A program made the translations under genes and the position numbers. A stretch of 64,000 nucleotides of DNA. Origin: Pseudoalteromonas sp. A25. GTDB lineage: Bacteria > Pseudomonadota > Gammaproteobacteria > Enterobacterales > Alteromonadaceae. The stretch lies in the NCBI RefSeq assembly GCF_009176705.1, contig NZ_AP021846.1:1396001-1460000 (forward strand), read 5' to 3'. The notes beneath the pieces are model-generated. The model worked only from the letters and a program-made list of their open reading frames with translations, did not search any database and was not told where the DNA came from. Numbering within the stretch: position 1 is the stretch's first letter; each line of letters opens with the position of its first letter. Below are positions 9,401 through 21,900 of the stretch, one piece after another.

Positions 9401-9977
9401 TGCTTTGCTCCGACTTCCAAATATAGAACAGGCGCTCGTTGTTGTTTGGAAAGATAAATCAGATGAGCAAAGACTTGTGGCCTATATTAGGAGCGAAAAT
9501 TTAGAACAAGAATATAGAGATATACAAAAAGCATTGGCTTTGTCATTACCAGAGTACATGATCCCTCAGCTTATCGTTCAATTAGATGAGTTTCCATTGA
9601 CACCCAATGGAAAAGTAGATCGTAAAGTCTTACCTGAGCCAGATCTGTCGCAGTTACAGAAAGAATATGTGGAACCAAAAACGGAAACTGAGCGTATGTT
9701 ATGCGATATTTGGCAAGATTTACTTGGTTTAGATAAAGTTGGCACTTCAGATAATTTCTTCCTTATTGGTGGTCATTCACTACTGGCAACGCGAATGCTA
9801 GCACAAGTCAAAGTAGCCTTAGATGTTGATATTTCGATTAAAGAGATATTCTCTTTGCAGAGCATCTTTGAATTAGGTGAGTTTATTGATAGGCAATTGA
9901 TTTTGAAAAAAGGGTTGGGGAAAGTCACTTCTGTATCGGAGCAGGAGAGCAGTGAGGAAGCATCATGGGAGATATAG
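6450..9977 (+). CDS. NRPS, one module: TubC dock-C-A-T (substrate unassigned)
   Basis: Single-module synthetase of 1175 residues. Residues 1-56 form a TubC-type beta-hairpin docking domain. The condensation domain (about 75-510) is LCL-like with an intact HHIASDG (H216, H217, D221). The adenylation domain (about 545-1060) has YTSGSTGNPKG and catalytic Lys at 1055 (NGKVDRK). The carrier domain has IGGHSLL with the phosphopantetheine Ser at 1110. The specificity residues aligned to GrsA read D-A-G-D-M-G-H-V-C; I do not recognise this code and do not assign a substrate. The C-terminal tail (SEQESSEEASWEI) is acidic with a hydrophobic end, as expected of a short docking motif for the TubC domain of the next protein. 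The stop overlaps gene 9965 by 13 bp, so the two should act consecutively. Start is TTG. Confidence 0.95.
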   Translation: MDIVKKVLAELYRKGIILSVVNGNLKIQAPENTLTPEIIAEIKKNKGDLIAELSEKAAESQNLSSSEKILPLNRRGQNRFPLSFAQQRLWFIDQLDGGSTQYNMPIHLFVEPTFDVDIAECAFERIIGRHEVLRTVFEEGESGPVQVIREHVPFSIERYDFSALTVAQQAQALEQLVEQDLNQVFNLQFDLLLRVKYIKLNNIDPKKAGALLFNMHHIASDGWSQNILLQEFEALYLSVAQRKASGLAPLPIQYADFAHWQRKVLTDEVMGTQLDYWKKQLGDVQMVHSIPLDYPRPELKQHKGESIRSFLPHSVFIQIQKIALDNNMTPFMLLHAAFALVISKHSNSHDIVIGSPVANRMQKELDGLIGFFVNTLVLRANTNHKSVGDYLSHVKQVHLEAQSNQDIPFEQLVDVCNVPRSTQHTPLFQILFEMDTSDQQEHSSDLGLSLMETQDAIAAFDIILSAATGSDGISFNWVYDTSIFSAEHVRAMTLHLEQLILELTSLSDCSSAELSSLSMLSAQEKLKLSGKHETKAHMLRGSDDDVVASQLSNFKKILGSTDLGLFGMLYEQAKCRPNAVAIIDQAREISYHSLVSEALGVANHLSQSGLKVNDKIAIAVDYSIESIVALLGILSAGMSYVPLDPASPDERIQYIVSDANVAAIVVTPATKERMRPVFSNYDIIDVTETAKSFELVNKSVSEDATAYIIYTSGSTGNPKGVSVAHKNVMNLVEGFLATHAFTEERVLMIPPIYFDASVGDIFPVLAAGGTLVLHPNPVELDAAGLESYSQAYGVTAIDAPAALWRRWVEGFEAISSDKETLPNLKLMMIGGESVTKVDVARFSKLTQGRVVLTNHYGPTEATVCATLFSTIDGNNFQGPDLPIGQALHGVRVYVLDLHQNLAPAGSVGELYIAGKGVTSGYINAAKLHEKHFIRDPFSDDINAKMYKTGDLVKQDRLGNLIFIGRKDHQVKIRGYRVELCDIETALLRLPNIEQALVVVWKDKSDEQRLVAYIRSENLEQEYRDIQKALALSLPEYMIPQLIVQLDEFPLTPNGKVDRKVLPEPDLSQLQKEYVEPKTETERMLCDIWQDLLGLDKVGTSDNFFLIGGHSLLATRMLAQVKVALDVDISIKEIFSLQSIFELGEFIDRQLILKKGLGKVTSVSEQESSEEASWEI

Positions 9978-12900
9978 AGCTACAAAATCACTTGTTACCA
10001 CTTATTGAGGATGGCCTTTTTTTAGAAACATCTAATGGTAAACTTGTTGTAAAAGGGAATTTAAAAAGTTTAACCCCCAAACGAAAGCAGTTTTTAAAAG
10101 ATAATAAGCTAGATATAGTGCGGCTCATTCAAGCAAAGAGCATAACAGAACCTCCAGCGTTAGTTAAAACAGTCAGAGATGAGCCGTTGCCCTTGTCTTT
10201 TGCCCAGCAGCGATTATGGCTATTGGATAAAATAGAAGGGGGAAGTGCCCATTACAATATGCCAGGCGCGATGCGTTTGAGGGGCGTTTTAAATATAGAG
10301 GCTTTAAAGCAAGCACTGGATACTATTGTAGAACGACATGAAAGTTTGCGAACGTATTTTCAAGAAGATGCACAAGGGGAGCCTCTACAAGTCATACATC
10401 CATTTACATCGCTTGACCTGCCAGAGATAGATATCTCGTCATTGCCAGAAGCGCAGCGCGAGCCAGAGTACATAGATTTAGTGTCGACTGAAGCGAGTAA
10501 ATTGTTTGATTTGAGCTCAGATATGATGCTAAGAGCGTTATTGATAAAACTTTCAGAGCGTGAGCATATACTCGTCGTGACAATGCACCATATAGCGTCA
10601 GATGGATGGTCAATGGGGGTGTTGATAAATGAGTTTAGCGCACTCTACAGTGCGTATGTAAGAGGGGAAGGCAGTCCGTTAGCAGCACTAGAGATCCAAT
10701 ATGCTGACTATGCATATTGGCAGCGAAACTGGTTACGAGGCGAGGTATTAGAGACACAATTAGGGTATTGGGAAAGGCAGTTATCAGCGTTGCCAGTGGT
10801 GCACAGCTTACCATTAGATAAGACAAGGCCAGCGAAGCAAACCTTTTCAGGGTCGACTTACGATAGCGTTATCGGTCCACAAACTCAGCAAAAGCTAATG
10901 AGCTTGTGTAAAGAAGTAGGGGGCACGCTATTTATGGGGCTTCATGCCGCATTTTCAGTGCTTTTATCACGACATAGTAATGAAACAGATATAGTGATAG
11001 GAACACCGATAGCGAATCGAGAGCAGACAGAAGTAGCGAATTTAATTGGTTTTTTTGTAAATACTTTGGTGTTACGCAGTAACTTAAAGGACGCGCCGAG
11101 TTTTAGTGCATTGCTAGAGCAGAGTAAGAACATGCTATTGGATGCTTATGCACATCAACAAGTGCCATTTGAGCAAATAGTTGAAGTGTTACAGCCGGAG
11201 CGGAGTTTAAGTCATAGCCCGTTATTCCAAGTTATGTTGGTGCTACAAAATAATGAAGAGGGCGAGCTAGATTTACCAGGGTTATCCTTAAGTCAGGTTG
11301 AAGGTGCAGAGCAGGTAGCGAAATATGATTTAACACTATCGGTAACGGAAAGTGACGAAGGCTTACATTTAGAATGGGAGTACAATACAGACTTATTTGT
11401 ACAGGAGACGATAAAGCGTTTAGCCAGCCACTTTGAGTTACTGTTAGAGGGATTAACAGACAATCCAGAGAAGTCAGTATTTTCGATAGAGATGCTTTCA
11501 GAAGCAGAGAAACATCAGCAGTTAGTGGCATGGAATGATACAGCGGTAGAGTACCCGAAAGAGCAGTGCATTCATGCCTTATTCGAGGCGCAAGTAGAAG
11601 CGACACCAGATGCAGTAGCGGTGGTGTTTGCAGAGCAGACGATGACGTATAGAGAGTTGAATGCGAAGGCAAATCAGCTTGCTCAATACCTTGTAGAAGA
11701 AAAGGGTGTTAGACCAGATACGTTAGTGGGTATTTGTGTAGAGCGCTCGTTAGAGATGATGGTAGGGATACTCGGTGTACTCAAAGCAGGTGGGGCGTAT
11801 GTGCCACTGGACCCGAATTACCCAGCGGCTCGTTTGGCATATATGCTGGAAGATGCAAATCTAACGACGGTATTAACACAAGAGTCATTACGGGGTGTTA
11901 CGCCGGTGAAAGCATCACAAGCAGTGTACTTGGATAGTAGTGCGTTGTGTGATGATTTAGGGAATTACTCAAGTGACAATGTTGGCATTGACAGTGTGCG
12001 TTCAAGTCATTTGGCGTATGTGATTTATACATCAGGCTCAACAGGTAATCCTAAAGGGGTGATGATAGAGCAGCAATCAGTAGTCAATTTAGCATTTAAC
12101 CTTAAGCGTGTACGTTCTCAGAAAAGTGCGAATAAATATTGGGGTTGGTTTGCCTCTTTTGCATTTGACGCCTCCATACAAGGTATTAGTCAACTTCTAT
12201 TTGGTCAGGGACTCAGAATCATACCAGAGGAAGCGAAGAAGGATTATAGTGTATTGAGAGAGCTGCTACCCACTTTAGATATAATTGACTGTACCCCATC
12301 GGTAGTGGAAATGTGGTTTAATGCGGGCATTCAAGATGAGTTACCTCATTTAATTATTGGTGGTGAAGCGATTAGTACTGAGTTATGGGCTAAGTTGAAT
12401 CGCTGGCAATCAGAGTGCGGCAAATCTGTATTGAATGTATATGGGCCGACAGAAGGCACCGTGAACAGTACGCAGTGCTTAATTTCTGGAAAAATACCTT
12501 ACATAGGGCGTTGTTTAGATAATGTTCAAGGGTTTGTCTTAGATGATACTCTAAATATAGCTCCATTAAGGGGCGTGGGCGAGCTTTACATTGGTGGTGT
12601 GGGCTTAGCGCGAGGTTATTTAAATCGCCCAGAGCTGACAGATGAGAAGTTTGTAAGCAATCCGTTTTATGATGAGACGAACCCAGCCAGCAGCGAACGG
12701 TTATATAAAACGGGCGACTTAGTGCGTTATTTACCTGATGGTAATTTAGAGTTCTTAGGGCGTATTGATCATCAGGTTAAAATCAGAGGATTCAGAATAG
12801 AGTTAGGCGAAATTGAGCAACAACTCTTATCTGACGGGCGTGTTAATGATGCGGTCGTGGTTGCCGACGGCAAAGAGGCGGATAAACGCCTCGTCGCATA

Positions 12901-15900
12901 TGTAACACATGATGACGCCGAAGCGATGTTGATGGATGATGAGTCAGCGCAAAGACAACGTAACGACTTAATCGAATCGTTAAAAGCACGGCTAGCACAG
13001 ACACTACCTGACTATATGATCCCGTCAGTATTTGTGGTGCTTACACACATGCCGCTGACACCCAATGGTAAAATTGATCGTAAAGGATTACCCGCACCAG
13101 ATATATCACAGCAGCAACAAGTGTATGTCGCGCCGACAACGGACACAGAGAAGATGTTGTGTGAAATATGGCAAGATATTCTCGGTGTTGAACAAGTGGG
13201 GATCACCGACAATTTCTTTGCATTAGGTGGGCATTCTTTACTTGCCACAAAAGTGGTAGCCAAAGTGAACGCCCTTTTGCACACAGAGGTACCGTTAAGG
13301 TTACTGTTTGATAAGCCTACATTGGCGGGCTTTTCGGACAAGGTGGCATCATTGGCGTCGAATTCAAAACGACCTGAATTGAACCGCGTTTCTCAAAAGC
13401 AAAGAGGGCTTCTTTCTTTTGCCCAGCAGCGATTATGGCTATTGGATAAAATAGAAGGGGGAAGTGCCCATTACAATATGCCAGGCGCGATGCGTTTGAG
13501 GGGCGTTTTAAATATAGAGGCCTTAAAGCAAGCACTGGATACTATTGTAGAACGACATGAAAGTTTGCGAACGTATTTTCAAGAAGATGCACAAGGGGAG
13601 CCTCTACAAGTCATACATCCATTTACATCGCTTGACCTGCCAGAGATAGATATCTCGTCATTGCCAGAAGCGCAGCGCGAGCCAGAGTACATAGATTTAG
13701 TGTCGACTGAAGCGAGTAAATTGTTTGATTTGAGCTCAGATATGATGCTAAGAGCGTTATTGATAAAACTTTCAGAGCGTGAGCATATACTCGTCGTGAC
13801 AATGCACCATATAGCGTCAGATGGATGGTCAATGGGGGTGTTGATAAATGAGTTTAGCGCACTCTACAGTGCGTATGTAAGAGGGGAAGGCAGTCCGTTA
13901 GCAGCACTAGAGATCCAATATGCTGACTATGCATATTGGCAGCGAAACTGGTTACGAGGCGAGGTATTAGAGACACAATTAGGGTATTGGGAAAGGCAGT
14001 TATCAGCGTTGCCAGTGGTGCACAGCTTACCATTAGATAAGACAAGGCCAGCGAAGCAAACCTTTTCAGGGTCGACTTACGATAGCGTTATCGGTCCACA
14101 AACTCAGCAAAAGCTAATGAGCTTGTGTAAAGAAGTAGGGGGCACGCTATTTATGGGGCTTCATGCCGCATTTTCAGTGCTTTTATCACGACATAGTAAT
14201 GAAACAGATATAGTGATAGGAACACCGATAGCGAATCGAGAGCAGACAGAAGTAGCGAATTTAATTGGTTTTTTTGTAAATACTTTGGTGTTACGCAGTA
14301 ACTTAAAGGACGCGCCGAGTTTTAGTGCATTGCTAGAGCAGAGTAAGAACATGCTATTGGATGCTTATGCACATCAACAAGTGCCATTTGAGCAAATAGT
14401 TGAAGTGTTACAGCCGGAGCGGAGTTTAAGTCATAGCCCGTTATTCCAAGTTATGTTGGTGCTACAAAATAATGAAGAGGGCGAGCTAGATTTACCAGGG
14501 TTATCCTTAAGTCAGGTTGAAGGTGCAGAGCAGGTAGCGAAATATGATTTAACACTATCGGTAACGGAAAGTGACGAAGGCTTACATTTAGAATGGGAGT
14601 ACAATACAGACTTATTTGTACAGGAGACGATAAAGCGTTTAGCCAGCCACTTTGAGTTACTGTTAGAGGGATTAACAGACAATCCAGAGAAGTCAGTATT
14701 TTCGATAGAGATGCTTTCAGAAGCAGAGAAACATCAGCAGTTAGTGGCATGGAATGATACAGCGGTAGAGTACCCGAAAGAGCAGTGCATTCATGCCTTA
14801 TTCGAGGCGCAAGTAGAAGCGACACCAGATGCAGTAGCGGTGGTGTTTGCAGAGCAGACGATGACGTATAGAGAGTTGAATGCGAAGGCAAATCAGCTTG
14901 CTCAATACCTTGTAGAAGAAAAGGGTGTTAGACCAGATACGTTAGTGGGTATTTGTGTAGAGCGCTCGTTAGAGATGATGGTAGGGATACTCGGTGTACT
15001 CAAAGCAGGTGGGGCGTATGTGCCACTGGACCCGAATTACCCAGCGGCTCGTTTGGCATATATGCTGGAAGATGCAAATCTAACGACGGTATTAACACAA
15101 GAGTCATTACGGGGTGTTACGCCGGTGAAAGCATCACAAGCAGTGTACTTGGATAGTAGTGCGTTGTGTGATGATTTAGGGAATTACTCAAGTGACAATG
15201 TTGGCATTGACAGTGTGCGTTCAAGTCATTTGGCGTATGTGATTTATACATCAGGCTCAACAGGTAATCCTAAAGGGGTGATGATAGAGCACCGCAGTGC
15301 GCATGGGCTTATCGCATGGGCCAAGAAGCATTACGGTGAAGCGCAGTTAAAAGCGGTTTTAGCCTCAACATCAATGTGTTTTGACTTGTCTATTTTTGAG
15401 TTTTTTGCGCCCTTGTCAACAGGGGGAAAAGTTGTCTTAGTTAAGAATGCATTTGATTTACCAGCAACGTACGTTGAAGATTTAACACTGATAAATACGG
15501 TTCCATCAGTGATTGAATCATTGCTATTGGAGTTAGATTTCTCGATGGATGGGAAGGTTTTAAATTTAGCTGGTGAACCGTTAAAGCAATCCCTTGTTGA
15601 ACGATTATATAAGAAAGGGTTTTCTCTGGTTTACGACTTATATGGTCCTTCGGAGTGTACAACATACTCGACTTGTGTAGAGCGAAAGGTCAATGGAACA
15701 GCGAGTATTGGTAGCCCGATTTCAAACTTACAATGCTACATTTTGCATGAAAACAGTTTATTACCAACGGGGGGCGTGGGCGAGCTTTACATTGGTGGTG
15801 TGGGCTTAGCGCGAGGTTATTTAAATCGCCCAGAGCTGACAGATGAGAAGTTTGTAAGCAATCCGTTTTATGATGAGGCGAACCCAGCCAGCAGCGAACG

Positions 15901-18900
15901 GTTATATAAAACGGGCGACTTAGTGCGTTATTTACCTGATGGTAATTTAGAGTTCTTAGGGCGTATTGATCATCAGGTTAAAATCAGAGGATTCAGAATA
16001 GAGTTAGGCGAAATTGAGCAACAACTCTTATCTGACGGGCGTGTTAATGATGCGGTCGTGGTTGCCGACGGCAAAGAGGCGGATAAACGCCTCGTCGCAT
16101 ATGTAACACATGATGACGCCGAAGCGATGTTGATGGATGATGAGTCAGCGCAAAGACAACGTAACGACTTAATCGAATCGTTAAAAGCACGGCTAGCACA
16201 GACACTACCTGACTATATGATCCCGTCAGTATTTGTGGTGCTTACACACATGCCGCTGACACCCAATGGTAAAATTGATCGTAAAGGATTACCCGCACCA
16301 GATATATCACAGCAGCAACAAGTGTATGTCGCGCCGACAACGGACACAGAGAAGATGTTGTGTGAAATATGGCAAGATATTCTCGGTGTTGAACAAGTGG
16401 GGATCACCGACAATTTCTTTGCATTAGGTGGGCATTCTTTACTTGCCACAAAAGTGGTAGCCAAAGTGAACGCCCTTTTGCACACAGAGGTACCGTTAAG
16501 GTTACTGTTTGATAAGCCTACATTGGCGGGCTTTTCGGACAAGGTGGCATCATTGGCGTCGAATTCAAAACGACCTGAATTGAACCGCGTTTCTCAAAAG
16601 CAAAGAGGGCTTCTTTCTTTTGCCCAGCAGCGATTATGGCTATTGGATAAAATAGAAGGGGGAAGTGCCCATTACAATATGCCAGGCGCGATGCGTTTGA
16701 GGGGCGTTTTAAATATAGAGGCCTTAAAGCAAGCACTGGATACTATTGTAGAACGACATGAAAGTTTGCGAACGTATTTTCAAGAAGATGCACAAGGGGA
16801 GCCTCTACAAGTCATACATCCATTTACATCGCTTGACCTGCCAGAGATAGATATCTCGTCATTGCCAGAAGCGCAGCGCGAGCCAGAGTACATAGATTTA
16901 GTGTCGACTGAAGCGAGTAAATTGTTTGATTTGAGCTCAGATATGATGCTAAGAGCGTTATTGATAAAACTTTCAGAGCGTGAGCATATACTCGTCGTGA
17001 CAATGCACCATATAGCGTCAGATGGATGGTCAATGGGGGTGTTGATAAATGAGTTTAGCGCACTCTACAGTGCGTATGTAAGAGGGGAAGGCAGTCCGTT
17101 AGCAGCACTAGAGATCCAATATGCTGACTATGCATATTGGCAGCGAAACTGGTTACGAGGCGAGGTATTAGAGACACAATTAGGGTATTGGGAAAGGCAG
17201 TTATCAGCGTTGCCAGTGGTGCACAGCTTACCATTAGATAAGACAAGGCCAGCGAAGCAAACCTTTTCAGGGTCGACTTACGATAGCGTTATCGGTCCAC
17301 AAACTCAGCAAAAGCTAATGAGCTTGTGTAAAGAAGTAGGGGGCACGCTATTTATGGGGCTTCATGCCGCATTTTCAGTGCTTTTATCACGACATAGTAA
17401 TGAAACAGATATAGTGATAGGAACACCGATAGCGAATCGAGAGCAGACAGAAGTAGCGAATTTAATTGGTTTTTTTGTAAATACTTTGGTGTTACGCAGT
17501 AACTTAAAGGACGCGCCGAGTTTTAGTGCATTGCTAGAGCAGAGTAAGAACATGCTATTGGATGCTTATGCACATCAACAAGTGCCATTTGAGCAAATAG
17601 TTGAAGTGTTACAGCCGGAGCGGAGTTTAAGTCATAGCCCGTTATTCCAAGTTATGTTGGTGCTACAAAATAATGAAGAGGGCGAGCTAGATTTACCAGG
17701 GTTATCCTTAAGTCAGGTTGAAGGTGCAGAGCAGGTAGCGAAATATGATTTAACACTATCGGTAACGGAAAGTGACGAAGGCTTACATTTAGAATGGGAG
17801 TACAATACAGACTTATTTGTACAGGAGACGATAAAGCGTTTAGCCAGCCACTTTGAGTTACTGTTAGAGGGATTAACAGACAATCCAGAGAAGTCAGTAT
17901 TTTCGATAGAGATGCTTTCAGAAGCAGAGAAACATCAGCAGTTAGTGGCATGGAATGATACAGCGGTAGAGTACCCGAAAGAGCAGTGCATTCATGCCTT
18001 ATTCGAGGCGCAAGTAGAAGCGACACCAGATGCAGTAGCGGTGGTGTTTGCAGAGCAGACGATGACGTATAGAGAGTTGAATGCGAAGGCAAATCAGCTT
18101 GCTCAATACCTTGTAGAAGAAAAGGGTGTTAGACCAGATACGTTAGTGGGTATTTGTGTAGAGCGCTCGTTAGAGATGATGGTAGGGATACTCGGTGTAC
18201 TCAAAGCAGGTGGGGCGTATGTGCCACTGGACCCGAATTACCCAGCGGCTCGTTTGGCATATATGCTGGAAGATGCAAATCTAACGACGGTATTAACACA
18301 AGAGTCATTACGGGGTGTTACGCCGGTGAAAGCATCACAAGCAGTGTACTTGGATAGTAGTGCGTTGTGTGATGATTTAGGGAATTACTCAAGTGACAAT
18401 GTTGGCATTGACAGTGTGCGTTCAAGTCATTTGGCGTATGTGATTTATACATCAGGCTCAACAGGTAATCCTAAAGGGGTGATGATAGAGCACCGTCATG
18501 CTACTAATATGGCAATAAGCCAAATTGATATTTTCGATCTTAAGCATACCAGCAGAGTGCTAGGCTTTGCTTCCTTCAGCTTTGATGCGGCGGTATCTGA
18601 ATGGATGATGGCTTTATTAAAAGGCGCTTGTTTATACATTTGTAGCGAGCATGAGCGTGCTAATATCACAGCGTTAGAGTCAATACTTGTGCATAAGCAA
18701 ATCACGCATGCAACGATACCGCCTGCAGTGTTGAAATTTATAGATGCGAACTTAGAGTATGACTTTACAAGCCTAATCGTTGCGGGAGAGAGCATTGACA
18801 AGCACTTGAGCGATCTCTGGTCAGCTAAGTGTAGGATGTATAATGCTTATGGGCCCACTGAAACCACGGTTTGTGCGAGTGTTGCCCAGATAAGGTCAGG

Positions 18901-21900
18901 TATGTCAGTCCATATTGGTAAAAGTATCGCCAATGTTCAGTTATATGTAATGAAAGAGGGCAATTTAATACCAGCGGGAGCAGCAGGTGAGCTGCATATC
19001 GGCGGTGTGGGCTTAGCGCGAGGTTATTTAAATCGCCCAGAGCTGACAGATGAGAAGTTTGTAAGCAATCCGTTTTATGATGAGGCGAACCCAGCCAGCA
19101 GCGAACGGTTATATAAAACGGGCGACTTAGTGCGTTATTTACCTGATGGTAATTTAGAGTTCTTAGGGCGTATTGATCATCAGGTTAAAATCAGAGGATT
19201 CAGAATAGAGTTAGGCGAAATTGAGCAACAACTCTTATCTGACGGGCGTGTTAATGATGCGGTCGTGGTTGCCGACGGCAAAGAGGCGGATAAACGCCTC
19301 GTCGCATATGTAACACATGATGACGCCGAAGCGATGTTGATGGATGATGAGTCAGCGCAAAGACAACGTAACGACTTAATCGAATCGTTAAAAGCACGGC
19401 TAGCACAGACACTACCTGACTATATGATCCCGTCAGTATTTGTGGTGCTTACACACATGCCGCTGACACCCAATGGTAAAATTGATCGTAAAGGATTACC
19501 CGCACCAGATATATCACAGCAGCAACAAGTGTATGTCGCGCCGACAACGGACACAGAGAAGATGTTGTGTGAAATATGGCAAGATATTCTCGGTGTTGAA
19601 CAAGTGGGGATCACCGACAATTTCTTTGCATTAGGTGGGCATTCTTTACTTGCCACAAAAGTGGTAGCCAAAGTGAACGCCCTTTTGCACACAGAGGTAC
19701 CGTTAAGGTTACTGTTTGATAAGCCTACATTGGCGGGCTTTTCGGACAAGGTGGCATCATTGGCGTCGAATTCAAAACGACCTGAATTGAACCGCGTTTC
19801 TCAAAAGCAAAGAGGGCTTCTTTCTTTTGCCCAGCAGCGATTATGGCTATTGGATAAAATAGAAGGGGGAAGTGCCCATTACAATATGCCAGGCGCGATG
19901 CGTTTGAGGGGCGTTTTAAATATAGAGGCCTTAAAGCAAGCACTGGATACTATTGTAGAACGACATGAAAGTTTGCGAACGTATTTTCAAGAAGATGCAC
20001 AAGGGGAGCCTCTACAAGTCATACATCCATTTACATCGCTTGACCTGCCAGAGATAGATATCTCGTCATTGCCAGAAGCGCAGCGCGAGCCAGAGTACAT
20101 AGATTTAGTGTCGACTGAAGCGAGTAAATTGTTTGATTTGAGCTCAGATATGATGCTAAGAGCGTTATTGATAAAACTTTCAGAGCGTGAGCATATACTC
20201 GTCGTGACAATGCACCATATAGCGTCAGATGGATGGTCAATGGGGGTGTTGATAAATGAGTTTAGCGCACTCTACAGTGCGTATGTAAGAGGGGAAGGCA
20301 GTCCGTTAGCAGCACTAGAGATCCAATATGCTGACTATGCATATTGGCAGCGAAACTGGTTACGAGGCGAGGTATTAGAGACACAATTAGGGTATTGGGA
20401 AAGGCAGTTATCAGCGTTGCCAGTGGTGCACAGCTTACCATTAGATAAGACAAGGCCAGCGAAGCAAACCTTTTCAGGGTCGACTTACGATAGCGTTATC
20501 GGTCCACAAACTCAGCAAAAGCTAATGAGCTTGTGTAAAGAAGTAGGGGGCACGCTATTTATGGGGCTTCATGCCGCATTTTCAGTGCTTTTATCACGAC
20601 ATAGTAATGAAACAGATATAGTGATAGGAACACCGATAGCGAATCGAGAGCAGACAGAAGTAGCGAATTTAATTGGTTTTTTTGTAAATACTTTGGTGTT
20701 ACGCAGTAACTTAAAGGACGCGCCGAGTTTTAGTGCATTGCTAGAGCAGAGTAAGAACATGCTATTGGATGCTTATGCACATCAACAAGTGCCATTTGAG
20801 CAAATAGTTGAAGTGTTACAGCCGGAGCGGAGTTTAAGTCATAGCCCGTTATTCCAAGTTATGTTGGTGCTACAAAATAATGAAGAGGGCGAGCTAGATT
20901 TACCAGGGTTATCCTTAAGTCAGGTTGAAGGTGCAGAGCAGGTAGCGAAATATGATTTAACACTATCGGTAACGGAAAGTGACGAAGGCTTACATTTAGA
21001 ATGGGAGTACAATACAGACTTATTTGTACAGGAGACGATAAAGCGTTTAGCCAGCCACTTTGAGTTACTGTTAGAGGGATTAACAGACAATCCAGAGAAG
21101 TCAGTATTTTCGATAGAGATGCTTTCAGAAGCAGAGAAACATCAGCAGTTAGTGGCATGGAATGATACAGCGGTAGAGTACCCGAAAGAGCAGTGCATTC
21201 ATGCCTTATTCGAGGCGCAAGTAGAAGCGACACCAGATGCAGTAGCGGTGGTGTTTGCAGAGCAGACGATGACGTATAGAGAGTTGAATGCGAAGGCAAA
21301 TCAGCTTGCTCAATACCTTGTAGAAGAAAAGGGTGTTAGACCAGATACGTTAGTGGGTATTTGTGTAGAGCGCTCGTTAGAGATGATGGTAGGGATACTC
21401 GGTGTACTCAAAGCAGGTGGGGCGTATGTGCCACTGGACCCGAATTACCCAGCGGCTCGTTTGGCATATATGCTGGAAGATGCAAATCTAACGACGGTAT
21501 TAACACAAGAGTCATTACGGGGTGTTACGCCGGTGAAAGCATCACAAGCAGTGTACTTGGATAGTAGTGCGTTGTGTGATGATTTAGGGAATTACTCAAG
21601 TGACAATGTTGGCATTGACAGTGTGCGTTCAAGTCATTTGGCGTATGTGATTTATACATCAGGCTCAACAGGTAATCCTAAAGGGGTGATGATAGAGCAC
21701 CGTCATGCTACTAATATGGCAATAAGCCAAATTGATATTTTCGATCTTAAGCATACCAGCAGAGTGCTAGGCTTTGCTTCCTTCAGCTTTGATGCGGCGG
21801 TATCTGAATGGATGATGGCTTTATTAAAAGGCGCTTGTTTATACATTTGTAGCGAGCATGAGCGTGCTAATATCACAGCGTTAGAGTCAATACTTGTGCA

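Noticed and set aside
11734..11937. A 67-codon plus-strand frame recurring at 14953, 18154, 21361 and 54692
   Set aside because: It recurs only because the NRPS modules around it are repeated; it is an out-of-frame shadow of the A domain.
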